From positions 1 through 37,247 of the forward strand of contig JAAXGZ010000016.1 in assembly GCA_012271135.1 (NCBI GenBank): a DNA stretch of 37,247 nucleotides. Direction: 5' to 3'. The notes under the pieces were generated by a model, which worked only from the letters and a program-made list of their open reading frames with translations, was not told where the DNA came from and ran no database searches. The stretch is from Caldilineales bacterium. Lineage in GTDB: Bacteria; Chloroflexota; Anaerolineae; Caldilineales; Caldilineaceae. The stretch's first letter is position 1, and each line of letters starts with the position of its first letter. Positions 23,865 through 32,814 of this stretch are shown one piece after another. Position numbers and translations under genes: made by a program.

Positions 23865-25655
23865 ATGGGAAACCGATACGAACTCAGCGGCTGGCAGCTG
23901 ACAGACCTGTTGCCGGATGCCGAGGATGCCACGGTACAGGCGCACCTGGCTGCACTGACCGCCGCCGTCGAACAGTTCGAGGGCCAACGCGCGGCACTGG
24001 AAGCCTTTGACCAAGGCGGGCAGGATCTGGACCTCGTGCCCTTGATACAGCAGCTCGAGGACATCTCGGAACGCATGTACGTCCTGGGAGCCTACGGCAG
24101 CCTGTGGTTCTCGGCGGACACGCAGTCCGAAGAGGCCCTGCGTTACGAGGGCTACATGCAGCAGGAACTCACCAACCTGCAGAACCGGGTCATTTTCTTC
24201 GACCTCTGGTGGAAAAGCCTCGGCGACGAGCAGGCCGCCGCCCTCCTGCCGGACCCGGAACAGTACCCCGACTACGCCTACTCCCTGCAGAGCGACCGCC
24301 GCTTCTGTCCCTTTACGCTGGACGAGCAGTCCGAGCAGATCATCAACACCAAGGACGCGAACGGCATGAGTTCGCTGATCACGGTGTTCTCGATGCTGAC
24401 CAACCGCCTGGAGTTCACGCTGGAAGTGGACGGCGAAACCCAAACCCTGACCCGCGAAGAGCTGATGCAGCACGCCTATTCGTCGGACACCGCCTTGCGC
24501 GAGGCGGTCTACCGGGAACTGTTCCGAGTCTACGAGCGGGAAAACGGCATCCTGGGTCAAATCTATGCCGCCCGGGTCAGGGACTGGCATTCCGAGAACC
24601 TGGGCCTGCGGAACTACAGTTCGCCGATCGCCGTCAAGAACCTGGGCAACAACGTGCCGGACGCCGCCGTCGAGGCACTGTTGCAGGTGTGCCAGGACAA
24701 CGCCGGCCTGTTCCAGGAATACTTCCGGCTGAAGGCCAAGTGGCTGGGCCTGGAGAAGTTGCGGCGCTTCGACATCTACGCGCCCCTGGGCGGCTCGGAC
24801 AAGCAGATCGACTACGGCGATGCCGTGGACATGGTGCTGGAAACCGTCGACGCCTTCGACAGCGGCGTGGCTGCCAAGGCGGAACGGGTCTTCCGCGACG
24901 GCCACATCGACAGTGAAATCCGCAAGGGCAAGCGCTCGGGAGCCTTCTGTGCCACCGTCCTGCCCTCCCAAACGCCGTGGATCCTGATGAATTACACAGG
25001 CCGCGTGCGCGACGTGGCAACACTGGCCCACGAACTCGGGCACGCCATCCACAGCCTGCAGGCGGAGGACCATTCGCTCCTAACCCAGCATGCCCCCCTG
25101 CCCCTGGCCGAGACCGCCTCGGTCTTCACCGAGATGCTGTTGACCGACCGGCTCATGCGGGAGGAGACCGATCCCCTGGTCCGGCGGGAATTGCTGGCCT
25201 CCGCCGTGGACGACATGTACGCCACGGTCATGCGCCAGGCCTATTTCGTGGTGTTCGAAAAGGCGGCCCACGAAGCGGTGCTGCGGAACAAGTCCACCGG
25301 GGACCTGAGCGAGATCTACCGGAGCCAGCTGGCACAGCAGTTCGGGGACGCCGTGGACGTGGACGACATCTTCGCCCACGAGTGGCTGATGATCCCCCAC
25401 ATCTACCACACGCCGTTCTACTGCTACGCCTACAGCTTTGGCCAATTGCTGGTTCTGGCCCTGTATCGCAGGTATCAGCAGGAAGGGGAGGCGTTCAAGC
25501 CCGGCTATCTGCGGCTGCTGGCGTATGGCGGCTCCAAGGATCCGGACGACATCCTGCAGGAGATGGGCATCGACATGTCCGACCCGGCCTTCTGGCAGGG
25601 CGGTTTCGACGTGTGCCGGGACATGATCGACCAGCTCAAGGAGCTGGACATCTGA
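23865..25655 (+). CDS. pepF: oligoendopeptidase F (M3 family metallopeptidase)
   Basis: Cytoplasmic zinc peptidase cutting short peptides; about 596 aa, the usual PepF length. The zinc site is HELGHAIHS (His389, Glu390, His393) with the third ligand Glu416 in LAETASVFTEML. The N-terminal helical oligopeptidase domain (SERMYVLGAYGSLWFSADTQ) and the M3B segment YTGRVRDVATLAHELGHAIH are present. The conserved substrate-binding region HIYHTPFYCYAYSFGQLLVL follows. The start is the ATG at 23865, with AAGGA about 11 nt upstream. Its stop TGA directly abuts the stop of the convergent RNase III gene. Confidence 0.92.
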   Translation: MGNRYELSGWQLTDLLPDAEDATVQAHLAALTAAVEQFEGQRAALEAFDQGGQDLDLVPLIQQLEDISERMYVLGAYGSLWFSADTQSEEALRYEGYMQQELTNLQNRVIFFDLWWKSLGDEQAAALLPDPEQYPDYAYSLQSDRRFCPFTLDEQSEQIINTKDANGMSSLITVFSMLTNRLEFTLEVDGETQTLTREELMQHAYSSDTALREAVYRELFRVYERENGILGQIYAARVRDWHSENLGLRNYSSPIAVKNLGNNVPDAAVEALLQVCQDNAGLFQEYFRLKAKWLGLEKLRRFDIYAPLGGSDKQIDYGDAVDMVLETVDAFDSGVAAKAERVFRDGHIDSEIRKGKRSGAFCATVLPSQTPWILMNYTGRVRDVATLAHELGHAIHSLQAEDHSLLTQHAPLPLAETASVFTEMLLTDRLMREETDPLVRRELLASAVDDMYATVMRQAYFVVFEKAAHEAVLRNKSTGDLSEIYRSQLAQQFGDAVDVDDIFAHEWLMIPHIYHTPFYCYAYSFGQLLVLALYRRYQQEGEAFKPGYLRLLAYGGSKDPDDILQEMGIDMSDPAFWQGGFDVCRDMIDQLKELDI

Positions 25656-26540
25656 TCAGTCGATGGGGTCCAGTTCCGTCTGGGCCGCGAGATAGTCGGC
25701 CAGTGCCACTTCCGCGGCGCGGAAACCGGCCTTCTGGATGCTGGGACCCTTGCCGGTGGCGAGGGTCTTGCCCTCCAGGGTCACCGCCACCTCGAACTCC
25801 GGCTGATGGCTGGGACCTGTCGCGGACCGTTTCTCATAGCGGGGAGTGGCTCCCAGGTCCCGCTGCATGACTTCCTGCAGCGCACTCTTGGCATTCTGTT
25901 GCGACTGGCCGTCCGACTTGGTTGCCTCGTCGACCGCCGGATTAAGCCACCGCGCCAAAAATCGTCTCACGCCCTGTTCCCCTTGATCCACATAGAGTGC
26001 GCCGATCAGCGCCTCGAACACACTGCCTAGCATACGGGAACTGCGCAGGATTTCCCGGCTTTTGACACTGGGCCCGGTCAGGACAAGCCCGTCCAACCCC
26101 AACTCCAGTGCCCATTCGGTCAGGGTCGCGTTGCGTACCAACTCGGACCGCAGCCGGGTCAGGTCCCCTTCCAGATGGTTGGGCAAGGCCCGGAAGAGAT
26201 GCTCGGCCACGATTTTGCCCAACACGGCATCGCCCAGATACTCCAAACGCTCGAAGTGGAGGACAGGATCGTCCAAGCCGTGATCGAGCACAAACGAACT
26301 GTGGACAAAGGCGTTGAACAACCAGGCCGGTTCCCGAAATGCCAGTCCTTCCCGTTCAGCGAACGCCGACGCTCGGTGCCGCAGGTCGTCGAAGAGGTCA
26401 TCCCGCCCGAGACGAGCGCAGCGGCCAAGCACAAACCCGCCGCCATCGTGCTCCGGTCCGGAATCCGCCCCCGCGGCGGGGACATCACTGTCGCCTTGAT
26501 CAAGAAACCTGCCCCAAAGCGACCTGAAGCGAGTTGGCAC
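25656..26540 (-). CDS. rnc: ribonuclease III
   Basis: Double-stranded-RNA endonuclease acting in rRNA and mRNA processing; 294 aa. The signature ERLEYLGDAVLG (residues 97-108) keeps the Glu and Asp of the active site, and Glu176 in FEALIGALYVD matches the essential Glu117 of E. coli. The residue matching Asp114 is Ser173 (LGSVFEA rather than the common AD-x2-EA). A double-stranded-RNA-binding domain occupies about 214-286 (NAKSALQEVMQRDLG, KGPSIQKAGFRAAEVALADY). An N-terminal extension of about 55 residues precedes the catalytic domain. The start is GTG at 26540, with GGAG 7 nt upstream. It is convergent with pepF. Confidence 0.92.
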   Translation of the reverse strand: MPTRFRSLWGRFLDQGDSDVPAAGADSGPEHDGGGFVLGRCARLGRDDLFDDLRHRASAFAEREGLAFREPAWLFNAFVHSSFVLDHGLDDPVLHFERLEYLGDAVLGKIVAEHLFRALPNHLEGDLTRLRSELVRNATLTEWALELGLDGLVLTGPSVKSREILRSSRMLGSVFEALIGALYVDQGEQGVRRFLARWLNPAVDEATKSDGQSQQNAKSALQEVMQRDLGATPRYEKRSATGPSHQPEFEVAVTLEGKTLATGKGPSIQKAGFRAAEVALADYLAAQTELDPID

Positions 26541-26720
26541 GGTGATTCTCCGTCGGACCCATCAATGAACATGGACCGTGACACTCCTCATCCGTCCGCG
26601 ACGACCGGCTCCGGGACGCAGTGGACAGGGAAATGTTCCAGGCGGCAGCACCGCCCTTCAAGTACATTCTATCGACAACCTGGCCGCACCATCCGAACAG
26701 ATGAACCCGATCCCCCGCCC

Positions 26721-29714
26721 ATGAATCAGCGCACTGCCGGATGGCTGGCCTGCCTGTTGCTTTGGGTGGGTTGCACACTGGTCTGGACGGACACCGCCAG
26801 GGCCCAAACCGCGGTCGACCCGGCCACCGAACCCGCCGACAACATCGGGAGTCTGTCCATGGAGGTCACGGTTGATACGCTCCTGGCCTCCATGACCGTG
26901 GCGGACCGCATCGGTCAACTGTTCGTAATTCCATTCCAGGGATCCTCCATCCGTCAATCCGATGCCATCGTGCGACTGGTGCACGACTATCGAGTGGGAG
27001 GCGTGGTACTGACGGAGCAGAACGGCAACATCGACAACTCGTCCGGCGGTGACACGCCGCGCCAAGTCTCCTCGCTGACCAATCAGCTTCAAGCCCTGCC
27101 CTGGGGCCTGTACGCCCCCCGCGGCCAACTGCCGGCCGATCGGGCCGACATTGTGGCGGACCACTGGATGCGGTTGCCGGATCCGTTGCTGGAAGCGGGA
27201 CTTGGCATCCCGCTTCTAATCGGGGTGTCGCAAACCGGTCCGGACCAATCGGCGCCGGTCCTGCGCAGTGGGTTCACGGCAATGCCAAACCAAATGGCCG
27301 TGGGAGCTGCGTGGGATCCCGCCTATGCCCAGGCCCTGGGCACGATTCTGGGCCAGGAACTGGCCGCCGTGGGCATCAACATGCTGCTGGGGCCCAGTCT
27401 CGACGTACTCGGCCCGGATGGACGCCAACCATCCGGTGTGCGCGCCACCTCCACCTATGGGGCCGACAGTTGGTGGGTCGCCGAAAACGGCGCCGCCTTC
27501 ATCCAGGGAATCGCCGACGGCAGCAACGGCCGGGTCCTGTCCATCGCAGGACACTTTCCGGGCCAGGGCGGCAGCGACCGCGACCTCAACCAGGAACTGG
27601 CCACCATCCAGCGGTCGCTGACGGACCTTCAACGGAACGAGCTGTTGCCTTTTGCACGGGCCGTGCAGGCCCGGCGGGAGCCCGGGGCCGCCGGTCCCGG
27701 AAGTCCGACGGCCGGCCTGCTGACCAGCCACATCCGGTACAGCGGATTCCTGTCGTCGCGCGAACGCACGCCGCCCATCAGCCTCGCGCCGCAATTGGGG
27801 GAAATTCTGGCCTTGGATGCCTTTGCCGATTGGCGGGAGGCCGGCGGCTTGTTGATGAGCGGGAGGCTGATCGTGCCTTCGCTGAGCAGCTACTACGGAC
27901 AGTCGGGCCAAACCTCCTTTGCCAACCGCATCGCCAACGATGCCTTCCATGCCGGCAACGACCTTTTGTGGCTGGCTGGTTCCGGGCCGCTGGATCCGAA
28001 TGCGGCATCGGCCCTGCAGGAGGTCATCCTGTTCTTCAATGTCCAGTACCTGGAGAAGCCGGATTTCGCGCTGGCGGTGGACAACGCCGTGCGGCGCATC
28101 CTGCAAGCCAAGCTCCGTCTTTACCCTCCCGTCTTCTTCGATCGGGCCGCCTGGACCAAACTCGAGGAGGTCGACAACCCGTTGTCGATGCAGACGATCC
28201 GGCACCTGGCGCCAATCGGCGCCAGTCAGTCGGATCCGGAGGTGGTTGCCGTGGGCTTTGATCCGCTGGCCTACCAGAGGCTGGGCGGGGTACCGGCTCA
28301 GCTTGGCGAAGGCAGCCTGGCCGTGAAGGCCGGGATCATTACCTGGGTTGCGCAGGATGCCGCCACGCTGCTGCACCTGGATGCCGAACAGGCCGCGGAT
28401 CAGGTCCGGGCCGTGCCCAATCCGGACGATCGCCTGCTCATATTCACCGACGACCGCACGCGCCCGACCTGTCCCGGGTGCCAACCGGAAACAGCCCTGG
28501 CAGTCGATCAGGTCGAGGCCACCATCCTGCGCCTGTTCGGTCCGGATGCCACGGCCCAGATTGAGCCCGACCGCATTTCCAGCTACGGTTTCGGTGACGT
28601 GGCGGCCTGGCTCAACCGCACGGCCAACACCGTGGCTCAGTTCCGCATGGATCGCGCCCTGACGGAAGCCACGTGGGTGATCTTCGCGATGCTGGATGTG
28701 GATCCCGAACAGTACCCTGCCAGCGAAATCGTCCACCAGTTCCTGCGGCAAAAGCCGGATCTACTCCTCGGCAAGCGGGTGGCGGTGCTCTCATTCGACG
28801 CGCCGTACATGCTGGACGAGACTGAAATCAGCAAGCTGTCGGTGTACATCGCCGCCTACAGCCCAGACCCGCCGTTTGTGGAGACCGCGGTGCGCGGCCT
28901 GTTCCACGACCTGGAGATGTCCGGCGCGCCGCCGGTCAACGTGCCGGGCACGCCCTACGGCAGTCTGGTCGAACGGCTGGAGCCGGATCCGAACCAGGTA
29001 ATTCCCCTGACGGTGTTCGACGACAAGCACAGTTCCCTGGATCTTCAGGCCCTGGAAGTACGGCTGGGGGATTCCCTGCAGATCCGGGCCGGCCCCATCC
29101 TGGACCGCAACGGCAACCGGGTCCCCGACGGCACCCCGGTGGAGTTTCTGCTCCGATATCCCAACGACAACCTGGACCTGCGCATTGATCCAATCCCCAC
29201 GCGGGACGGCAGTGCCACCATGGATCTGCCTTTGGATCGCGCCGGCACCCTTGAACTGGCTGCGCGCAGCTTGGAAAGCACGACCAGCATCGGGTTTCAG
29301 ATTCGGGTCGAGGAAGAAAGCGCGGCGCAAATTCTCACGGTGCAGCCCACGGTTACACCCCTGACCAACACCGAGCCGCCGTCTGCGGAACCTGGTCCAG
29401 CGATCAACCGCACCCCCGCGCTGCGCTGGACACTCACCCCGTTGTCGTTCCTTGGCTCTCTGGCAGTCCTCCTTGCCTGCCTAGGGCTCTACGCCGTACT
29501 CTGGGCACGCGAGCTGGCCGTGGAAAGGAAGGTCCTCAACATGCTCTGGGGCGCGGGAAGCAGCGCCGGCCTTTACGTCGCCGCCGCCTTTGTGCTCCCG
29601 TTCGCGACCCCGCACCTGAACCAAGCAACGCTGATGTTCGTCACGGCCAGCCTGTCCGCCGGCAGCTGCCTTGTGGTCCTGGCCTGGTTCCACCTTGTCC
29701 GGGTCGATCACTGA
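26721..29714 (+). CDS. secreted, membrane-anchored GH3-like protein with degenerate active site
   Basis: About 997 aa. A signal peptide (residues 1-29, ending ARAQ) is followed by a GH3 N-terminal-type barrel, related to NagZ-like beta-N-acetylhexosaminidases: DRIGQLFVIPFQG, YRVGGVVLTEQNGN, AVGAAWDPAYAQALG and NMLLGPSLDVLGPDG. The usual KHFPGHG-x-D motif reads AGHFPGQGGSDRD. The nucleophile segment, normally V-S-D, reads LLMSGRLI with Gly381. PLLIGVSQTG replaces the usual PLLIAVDQEG. A Big/Ig-like domain follows near 775-865, then two or three membrane helices at the C-terminus (ending LVVLAWFHLVRVDH). It may bind rather than cleave glycans. The start ATG follows codons with no family similarity in a longer open frame. 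Confidence 0.75.
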   Translation: MNQRTAGWLACLLLWVGCTLVWTDTARAQTAVDPATEPADNIGSLSMEVTVDTLLASMTVADRIGQLFVIPFQGSSIRQSDAIVRLVHDYRVGGVVLTEQNGNIDNSSGGDTPRQVSSLTNQLQALPWGLYAPRGQLPADRADIVADHWMRLPDPLLEAGLGIPLLIGVSQTGPDQSAPVLRSGFTAMPNQMAVGAAWDPAYAQALGTILGQELAAVGINMLLGPSLDVLGPDGRQPSGVRATSTYGADSWWVAENGAAFIQGIADGSNGRVLSIAGHFPGQGGSDRDLNQELATIQRSLTDLQRNELLPFARAVQARREPGAAGPGSPTAGLLTSHIRYSGFLSSRERTPPISLAPQLGEILALDAFADWREAGGLLMSGRLIVPSLSSYYGQSGQTSFANRIANDAFHAGNDLLWLAGSGPLDPNAASALQEVILFFNVQYLEKPDFALAVDNAVRRILQAKLRLYPPVFFDRAAWTKLEEVDNPLSMQTIRHLAPIGASQSDPEVVAVGFDPLAYQRLGGVPAQLGEGSLAVKAGIITWVAQDAATLLHLDAEQAADQVRAVPNPDDRLLIFTDDRTRPTCPGCQPETALAVDQVEATILRLFGPDATAQIEPDRISSYGFGDVAAWLNRTANTVAQFRMDRALTEATWVIFAMLDVDPEQYPASEIVHQFLRQKPDLLLGKRVAVLSFDAPYMLDETEISKLSVYIAAYSPDPPFVETAVRGLFHDLEMSGAPPVNVPGTPYGSLVERLEPDPNQVIPLTVFDDKHSSLDLQALEVRLGDSLQIRAGPILDRNGNRVPDGTPVEFLLRYPNDNLDLRIDPIPTRDGSATMDLPLDRAGTLELAARSLESTTSIGFQIRVEEESAAQILTVQPTVTPLTNTEPPSAEPGPAINRTPALRWTLTPLSFLGSLAVLLACLGLYAVLWARELAVERKVLNMLWGAGSSAGLYVAAAFVLPFATPHLNQATLMFVTASLSAGSCLVVLAWFHLVRVDH

Positions 29715-30455
29715 CGCCAATTGAGGCTGGTTGCACCATCGCCTCCCCAGACCGGCAGGACCGACGCCCACTGCGGGGATCGAAGATGACAGTCAGCCCG
29801 CGACAGCCCGGCCGATGGTCACGGACCGGAAGGGATCGACGGTGTTGAGGAGAGGTCGGACATGGCGGAGAACCGGTCCCCGGACCAAAATCAATGAAAG
29901 TGAAATAGCATTTCGGAATGTGAATAGTTGCATTTGATGTCTAATTGACATATGGTTAGTGGCATACACCGCACAGCAGTCTCCTGGGCCCTCTTCGGCG
30001 CACACGCGGAATTGGAGTCTGCTGCGGGTGTCCCGGAATGACATATTGAGCCGCGGGCCGGGACGATCGTGACCGTGATCGTCACCGACTTCGCCGACGT
30101 CCGGGGATCGCGGTCCCGCGACCGGACATGTCCAGCACCGTCGGCCCCCACACCAGTGCAAAGCCGGCGTGGACAGCACCGACCTCCGCGACGGCCATCG
30201 CCAACCTCGAGATCCACCACTGCGCTTCGGGCACGTGCACCGCGTACCGGCATCCCGACAGTGGATGCACAGGCCTTCTCGGCCTTCCGTTACTCGGATA
30301 ATGTCGGAAGAATCGGAGTGTTCGCCGGCGGCTGCCTTGTGGTTCTGGCTTGGTTCCACCTTGTCCGGGCCGACCACTGACACAGCTCCGCCCCGGAATA
30401 CGGCCCCCCGGCAGAGCCAATGGCCCCCTCCCGTACCACGGGCAGACTGGACCCG
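29715..30455. other. gene-poor intergenic stretch with AT-rich patch
   Basis: About 740 bp. Around 29885-29960 it turns AT-rich, with a possible plus-strand promoter (TTGCAT 29928-29933, 17-nt spacer, TATGGT 29951-29956). It contains a short repeat of the GH3 gene's 3' end at 30319-30383. No convincing complete gene is seen. Confidence 0.4.
30319..30383 (+). pseudogene. duplicated 3' end of the GH3-like gene
   Basis: This stretch encodes AGGCLVVLAWFHLVRADH and a TGA stop, matching the last codons of the gene at 26721-29714 (AGSCLVVLAWFHLVRVDH). The nucleotide sequences 29652-29716 and 30319-30383 align closely with scattered substitutions. Upstream of it the frame shows no further GH3 similarity, so only the terminus is duplicated, either by recombination or as the remains of a deleted tandem copy. 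Confidence 0.75.
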
Positions 30456-32372
30456 TTACAGCGGTACCGATGTTCCGATGCCCAGTTCCCTGGCCCTGGC
30501 ATAGACCAGGCCAGCGGAAACCGTATCCTGGATGGCTAGGCCAACCGACTTGAAGAACGTGGTCTCGCGGGCGGATGTGCGTCCGGAACAGCGACCCGTG
30601 AGCAGGTCGCCAAGCGAACCGACGACATGGTCCTCCGTAATGGTTCCGTCGGCCAGCGGGATCAGCAGGTCACCGGCCTCCTCCATCATGGCTTCCCGGT
30701 CGTCCACATACACCGTTGCACGCACGACGGTGGCTGCCGGCACCTCCCGGCGATCCGGCTGAAACACGCCGACGGCGTTGACATGAACTCCTTCCTCCAG
30801 ATCGCTGTCCGCGAAAACCGGCGTCGCGGAGGTGGTCGCGCAACATACGATGTCGCTGTCCGCCAGCGCCTCACGCGGAGAGGTCGCGGCCTGATACTCA
30901 ATGCCATCGGGCAGTTGGTCCCGCAGGTCCTCGATCATCCGCGCCACGTTGGCCGTGGTTGGAGAGTAGACACTGATCCTTTCGAGACGGCGCACTTCGC
31001 TGACGGCTGCTGCCTGGGTCCGCGCCTGCACGCCCGCGCCCAACACGGCTAGCCGACCGGCTCCGGCGGGAGCCAGCAAATCGGTGGCCAGCCCCGCCAC
31101 AGCCCCGGTGCGAATGGCCGTCAAGGCACCGCCGTCCATGCCAGCCAACACCTTCCCGGTAGCTGCATCCACCAAGAGCACCCACCCGTGGATTACCGGT
31201 TCGCCGCGCGCGGCGTTGTCCGGATAGACGGACACCACCTTGACCGACGTGTATCCGGCAGCGGCGCCGTCCCGCATCCAGGCCGGCATCACGAGCGAGA
31301 TCCCGGCAGTGCCGGGCGGATTGATCTGGGAGCGCACCGGCTGCACCACTTGGCCGCGGGCCAAAGCCTCAAATGCCGTACGCATGCCGCCGACCGCCTT
31401 GTTCATGGGCAGGCAACGAACCACCTCGTCTCCCGACAGCATCAGGATCGCGTCGCCTTGTTGGAATTGGGACATGTCACCATCCTTTGGTGCGGCATCC
31501 GGATCGGATCTGCGCGGACTTCCCAGGGTAGCCTGGGCCCGGATCCCCCTTGCGTGTTCCGTTCCGGCGGCCCGTTTGGCGGCATCGCCGCCGCGCGGTA
31601 CCGAGCCGGGCCGCAGGTTGAGATCGGCCCTGTCAAGCAACTTGCCCACCTGGCCAACCGTGGTGCCAAGTTCACGGGCCAACGACTGCCGGGACCATTG
31701 TGTCCCGCCGTCCGCCGGCGACTCCGACAGCTTGAGCAGCAGGCGTTCCAAATCCGGACCGGGGTCCTTGCGCGGCCGGCCGGACCGGGGCCTGTCGGTC
31801 AGGCCGCCGATTCCCTCCTCCAAGTATCGACGGCACCAGTGCAGGACCCTGGGGCTGGCCATGTCCAGCCGTTCGCCGATCGCCGGTGCATTCAGGCCCC
31901 GGTGGGCCAGAAGCACCGCCCGCGCCCGTTGGGCCAATCGGTTTTCGATCCGCGGCTGCTGCACCAATTTCCGGAGTTCCAGAACCTGCTCGTCGGTCAG
32001 GTCCACATCCCGGACCGCGCCTCGCTGACCTTGCAGTTCCTGATTGGACACCGAGACCTGCCGGAAGTCCCTGAGTCGCGGTCGCCGCCCCGATTGCCCC
32101 GCATTCAGACGGCGCATCAGGATACCTTCGAAGCCAAAATCGGCAAACCGCCGACGCCACACACTGACCTGGCTGGCCGAAATACCCAGTTGCCCAGCGA
32201 TGTCTCCGGTAGTGCGGCCGTCCGCGGCCATCAGGATCGCCAGATACCTGCGCCTCATCGCCTCGCTGGTGGCCGGATTGTTGAGCAGCGCCTCCAGTTG
32301 CTCGCGTTCGGACGCGGACAACTCCACACGGATGGGCGGACGGCCAATGTGGAAATTGGATGGGCGGGTCAT
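30456..32372 (-). CDS. fusion: tandem IS630-type HTH region + ornithine cyclodeaminase-like enzyme
   Basis: One open frame of about 638 aa. The first 300 residues contain two helix-turn-helix units of the IS630/HTH_29 type: RTTGDIAGQLGISASQVSVW, and LNAPAIGERLDMASPRVLHW with LTDRPRSGRPRKDPGPDLER and QSLARELGTTVGQVGKLL. No DDE transposase domain follows. From the Met at 31475 (MSQFQQGDAILMLSGDEVVR) the frame is a full-length ornithine cyclodeaminase/mu-crystallin enzyme of 339 aa, with GYTSVKVVSVYP and the Rossmann segment LAVLGAGVQARTQ. These NAD(P)-dependent enzymes act on ornithine, imines or amino acids. A strong internal ribosome-binding site suggests the enzyme is also, or only, made alone. 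The start ATG 32372 is preferred over the open frame to 32447. Confidence 0.75.
   Translation of the reverse strand: MTRPSNFHIGRPPIRVELSASEREQLEALLNNPATSEAMRRRYLAILMAADGRTTGDIAGQLGISASQVSVWRRRFADFGFEGILMRRLNAGQSGRRPRLRDFRQVSVSNQELQGQRGAVRDVDLTDEQVLELRKLVQQPRIENRLAQRARAVLLAHRGLNAPAIGERLDMASPRVLHWCRRYLEEGIGGLTDRPRSGRPRKDPGPDLERLLLKLSESPADGGTQWSRQSLARELGTTVGQVGKLLDRADLNLRPGSVPRGGDAAKRAAGTEHARGIRAQATLGSPRRSDPDAAPKDGDMSQFQQGDAILMLSGDEVVRCLPMNKAVGGMRTAFEALARGQVVQPVRSQINPPGTAGISLVMPAWMRDGAAAGYTSVKVVSVYPDNAARGEPVIHGWVLLVDAATGKVLAGMDGGALTAIRTGAVAGLATDLLAPAGAGRLAVLGAGVQARTQAAAVSEVRRLERISVYSPTTANVARMIEDLRDQLPDGIEYQAATSPREALADSDIVCCATTSATPVFADSDLEEGVHVNAVGVFQPDRREVPAATVVRATVYVDDREAMMEEAGDLLIPLADGTITEDHVVGSLGDLLTGRCSGRTSARETTFFKSVGLAIQDTVSAGLVYARARELGIGTSVPL
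31476..31488 (-). promoter_or_regulatory. internal ribosome-binding site for the OCD-like enzyme
   Basis: On the minus strand AAAGGA (31483-31488) lies 7 nt before the ATG at 31473-31475, within the open HTH-OCD frame. It is among the best Shine-Dalgarno matches in the window and sits exactly where OCD family similarity begins. It supports independent translation of a 339-aa enzyme from 31475 to 30456. Confidence 0.7.
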
Positions 32373-32496
32373 GTCTGTTCCGTTACCCGGTACCGATCGG
32401 TACCGGTTCGGGTACTTCGCTCTCTGTTGATGGGGACGGCGTTGCAAGCCCCCGCAACTCGAGTCCGGGGCGGGCAGTCCCCACCGACTGTCTGGT

Positions 32497-32628
32497 TCAT
32501 TCCGCGAGCAGGGCCTTGACCTCCCTGTAGGGCATGTACAACATTATCTCCTCGTCGTACAGCCTCGCCGGAATGTTGCAGGCGGCATTGGTGGCCGGGT
32601 TGAATTCGTTCGCGGAGAGAATCAGCAT
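32497..32628 (-). CDS. possible small ORF (43 aa), unrecognised
   Basis: Reading leftward from an internal ATG: MLILSANEFNPATNAACNIP, then ARLYDEEIMLYMPYREVKALLAE and stop. The same frame opens from an earlier ATG at 32706. The composition looks protein-like (acidic, mixed hydrophobic, no low complexity), but no family is recognised and no ribosome-binding site is evident. It lies 124 nt upstream of the HTH-OCD frame on the same strand. Confidence 0.25.
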   Translation of the reverse strand: MLILSANEFNPATNAACNIPARLYDEEIMLYMPYREVKALLAE

Positions 32629-32814
32629 ACAAAATCGGAACCGCGGGCCATCGGCGCGTTCTCGGGTGGGATTCACCAACCAGCCGCAGGACATACGCGT
32701 CCGCATCCCGCTTGGTTGCCTGCCGACGATGGGTCCGTCCTGTAGGATTCTCGTCCGCTCGTCCGTCCCCTGGTGGTACAGGACCTTCCCAATGCAGTTT
32801 CAAGGCAGGTAAAC

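Noticed and set aside
23832..25073. 413-codon minus-strand frame opposite pepF
   Set aside because: Antisense shadow of the peptidase gene; no recognisable domain.
26175..26720. Long N-terminal extension of the GH3-like frame (182 extra codons)
   Set aside because: It overlaps RNase III on the other strand and has no family resemblance; a clear signal peptide starts at 26721.
30069..30380. 103-codon plus-strand frame as an intact gene
   Set aside because: Only its last 18 or so codons resemble a protein (the GH3 tail); the rest is Arg/Pro-rich and unlike the neighbours.
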